NCBI GenBank assembly: GCA_900767385.1
Contig: CAAFYY010000103.1
Coordinates: 1-14,978 of the forward strand
Reading direction: 5' to 3'
Length of the DNA stretch: 14,978 nt
From: Bacteroidales bacterium
GTDB lineage: Bacteria > Bacteroidota > Bacteroidia > Bacteroidales > Paludibacteraceae
In this document: positions 13,937 to 14,978 of the stretch, piece after piece
Numbering within the stretch: the first letter of the stretch is position 1
Layout: each line of letters starts with the position of its first letter
Translations under genes and position numbers: made by a program
The notes under the pieces: generated by a model
Told to the model about the DNA's origin: nothing
Seen by the model: only the letters and a program-made list of their open reading frames with translations
Database searches by the model: none

Positions 13937-14978
13937 TTATTTCTGGCGTTCTGCAAGAATTTCCTTCAATGACTCGTAGCTCTTGTCGAATGTCTCTGAG
14001 TGGAATTCGCTATAGTTCATCTGTTTGCAAACGTTGATGATGCGTTTGAAGAATTCCATTACATCGATGAATGTTTCGAACTGGTACTCTGAGTTGCAGA
14101 TATCCATTACGAGGTTGAGCATGAACTCTTGACGCTCCAATGGGCAGTTTGCGTCGATCTTATCGAATGCGTCCTGTTGGAGGATAACGAAGTCGATAAC
14201 TTCAGATTTCCAGAAGATAACGTGATATGCTACTGGTACACCGTCATCACCCAAGATATTGATTTGCTCTTGAACTTCTTTACCGCGTTGGAGCAAAGTC
14301 TTCATTTGGTTAACCTTACCAATCCAGTCGCCCTCAATCTTTGTTTTGATATAGTCTTCGAACTCAGGATACTCGATGTATTTTGAGTAAGAATCAATTG
14401 AGTTGATAGCTGGGTAACGTTTACGGTCGGCACGGTTCTGTTCCAATGCATAGAAGCAGCGGGCAGCTTTCTTGGTGCCTTCGGTTACAGGCTCTTTCAA
14501 GTTACCACCTGCAGGTGATACGGTACCGATGAAGGTGATGGAGCCTGATTGTCCGTTGTTGAGATATACATAACCTGCGCGGCTGTAGAATGCGCCGATG
14601 ATAGCAGACAAGTCCATAGGGAATGCGTCCTGACCAGGAAGTTCCTCCATACGGTTTGACATCTCACGGAGAGCTTGTGCCCAACGTGAAGTTGAGTCGG
14701 CCATCAACAATACGCGCAAGCCCATTGAGCGGTAGTACTCGGCGATGGTCATTGCTGTGTAAACAGATGCCTCACGAGATGCTACAGGCATGTTAGAGGT
14801 GTTGGCGATAATGATGGTACGTTCCATCAACTTGCGGCCGGTGTGTGGGTCTTCGAGTTCAGGGAACTCTACGAAGATTTCTACAACCTCATTCGCACGT
14901 TCACCGCAGGCAGCAATGATTACGATGTCGGCCTCAGCTTGTTTTGAGATAGCGTGTTGGAGCACGGTCTTACCTGTA
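13937..14978 (-). CDS. atpA: V-type ATPase subunit A (catalytic), N-terminus beyond the window
   Basis: Subunit A is the catalytic ATPase subunit. Only the last 346 residues are visible; the family is about 580-590 long, so roughly 240 N-terminal residues lie off the right edge. The first visible codons read TGKTVLQHAISKQ, the end of the Walker A P-loop (14977-14963). The catalytic glutamate is in CGERANE (codon at 14902-14900). Walker B is LLMADSTSRWAQALRE. The conserved GTVSPAGGNLKEPV and RADRKRYPAINSIDSYSKY blocks follow, then the helical C-terminal domain ending in LAERQK. There is no real start inside the window; an internal GTG at 14965 is part of the P-loop. The E subunit and any C-like subunit would be expected upstream, outside the window. 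Confidence 0.97.
   Translation of the reverse strand, partial: TGKTVLQHAISKQAEADIVIIAACGERANEVVEIFVEFPELEDPHTGRKLMERTIIIANTSNMPVASREASVYTAMTIAEYYRSMGLRVLLMADSTSRWAQALREMSNRMEELPGQDAFPMDLSAIIGAFYSRAGYVYLNNGQSGSITFIGTVSPAGGNLKEPVTEGTKKAARCFYALEQNRADRKRYPAINSIDSYSKYIEYPEFEDYIKTKIEGDWIGKVNQMKTLLQRGKEVQEQINILGDDGVPVAYHVIFWKSEVIDFVILQQDAFDKIDANCPLERQEFMLNLVMDICNSEYQFETFIDVMEFFKRIINVCKQMNYSEFHSETFDKSYESLKEILAERQK

Noticed and set aside
14963..14965. GTG start for a short subunit A
   Set aside because: The codon lies inside the P-loop (TGKTV). The reading frame is open to the window edge, so the gene is cut by the window and not truncated.

Overview
The window looks like an ordinary chromosomal segment of a Bacteroidales bacterium, most likely Prevotella or a close relative. 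Three things point there: the protein families (a DUF3078 outer-membrane-type protein and a spirochete/Bacteroidetes-type V-ATPase operon in the order A-B-D-I-K), promoter elements matching the Bacteroidetes -7 consensus TAnnTTTG, and AT-rich gene starts that mostly lack a Shine-Dalgarno sequence. No mobile element, CRISPR array, tRNA or rRNA gene is visible.

Layout from left to right: (1) 1-387 is non-coding. It carries a decaying 42-bp tandem repeat array that appears to continue off the left edge, then a promoter and a hairpin-bearing leader for aspS. (2) aspS (+, aspartyl-tRNA synthetase) and serC (-, phosphoserine aminotransferase) converge on a pair of separate terminators. (3) Rightward from the serC promoter region runs a two-gene split CHR (chromate-type) transporter pair, then gcvH (lipoyl carrier) with a strong terminator, then folK (folate synthesis), whose start lies only 2 nt past that terminator's U-tract. 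(4) Convergent with folK, and overlapping it by 6 bp, is a leftward hflX-DUF3078 operon. (5) Next is a leftward pair: an ECF sigma factor and an unrecognised four-helix membrane protein. (6) The right third is a leftward V-type ATPase operon, with catalytic A (cut by the window edge), B, D, membrane stator I and rotor ring K, ending in a terminator with a GAAA tetraloop.

The V-ATPase genes make one machine. A/B form the ATP-handling head, D is the central shaft, and I and K form the ion channel and rotor. The K subunit keeps all five residues that I match to the Na+ site of Enterococcus hirae NtpK, so Na+ coupling is the best prediction. The remaining genes are housekeeping (translation, serine, folate and glycine/lipoate metabolism, ribosome-associated GTPase) plus one small envelope or stress-type regulatory unit.

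I found no clear novel multi-gene system. The items most worth a second look are the 42-bp repeat array, the sigma factor/four-helix protein pair, the folK start abutting a terminator, the Na+ signature in subunit K, and the aspS leader hairpin.
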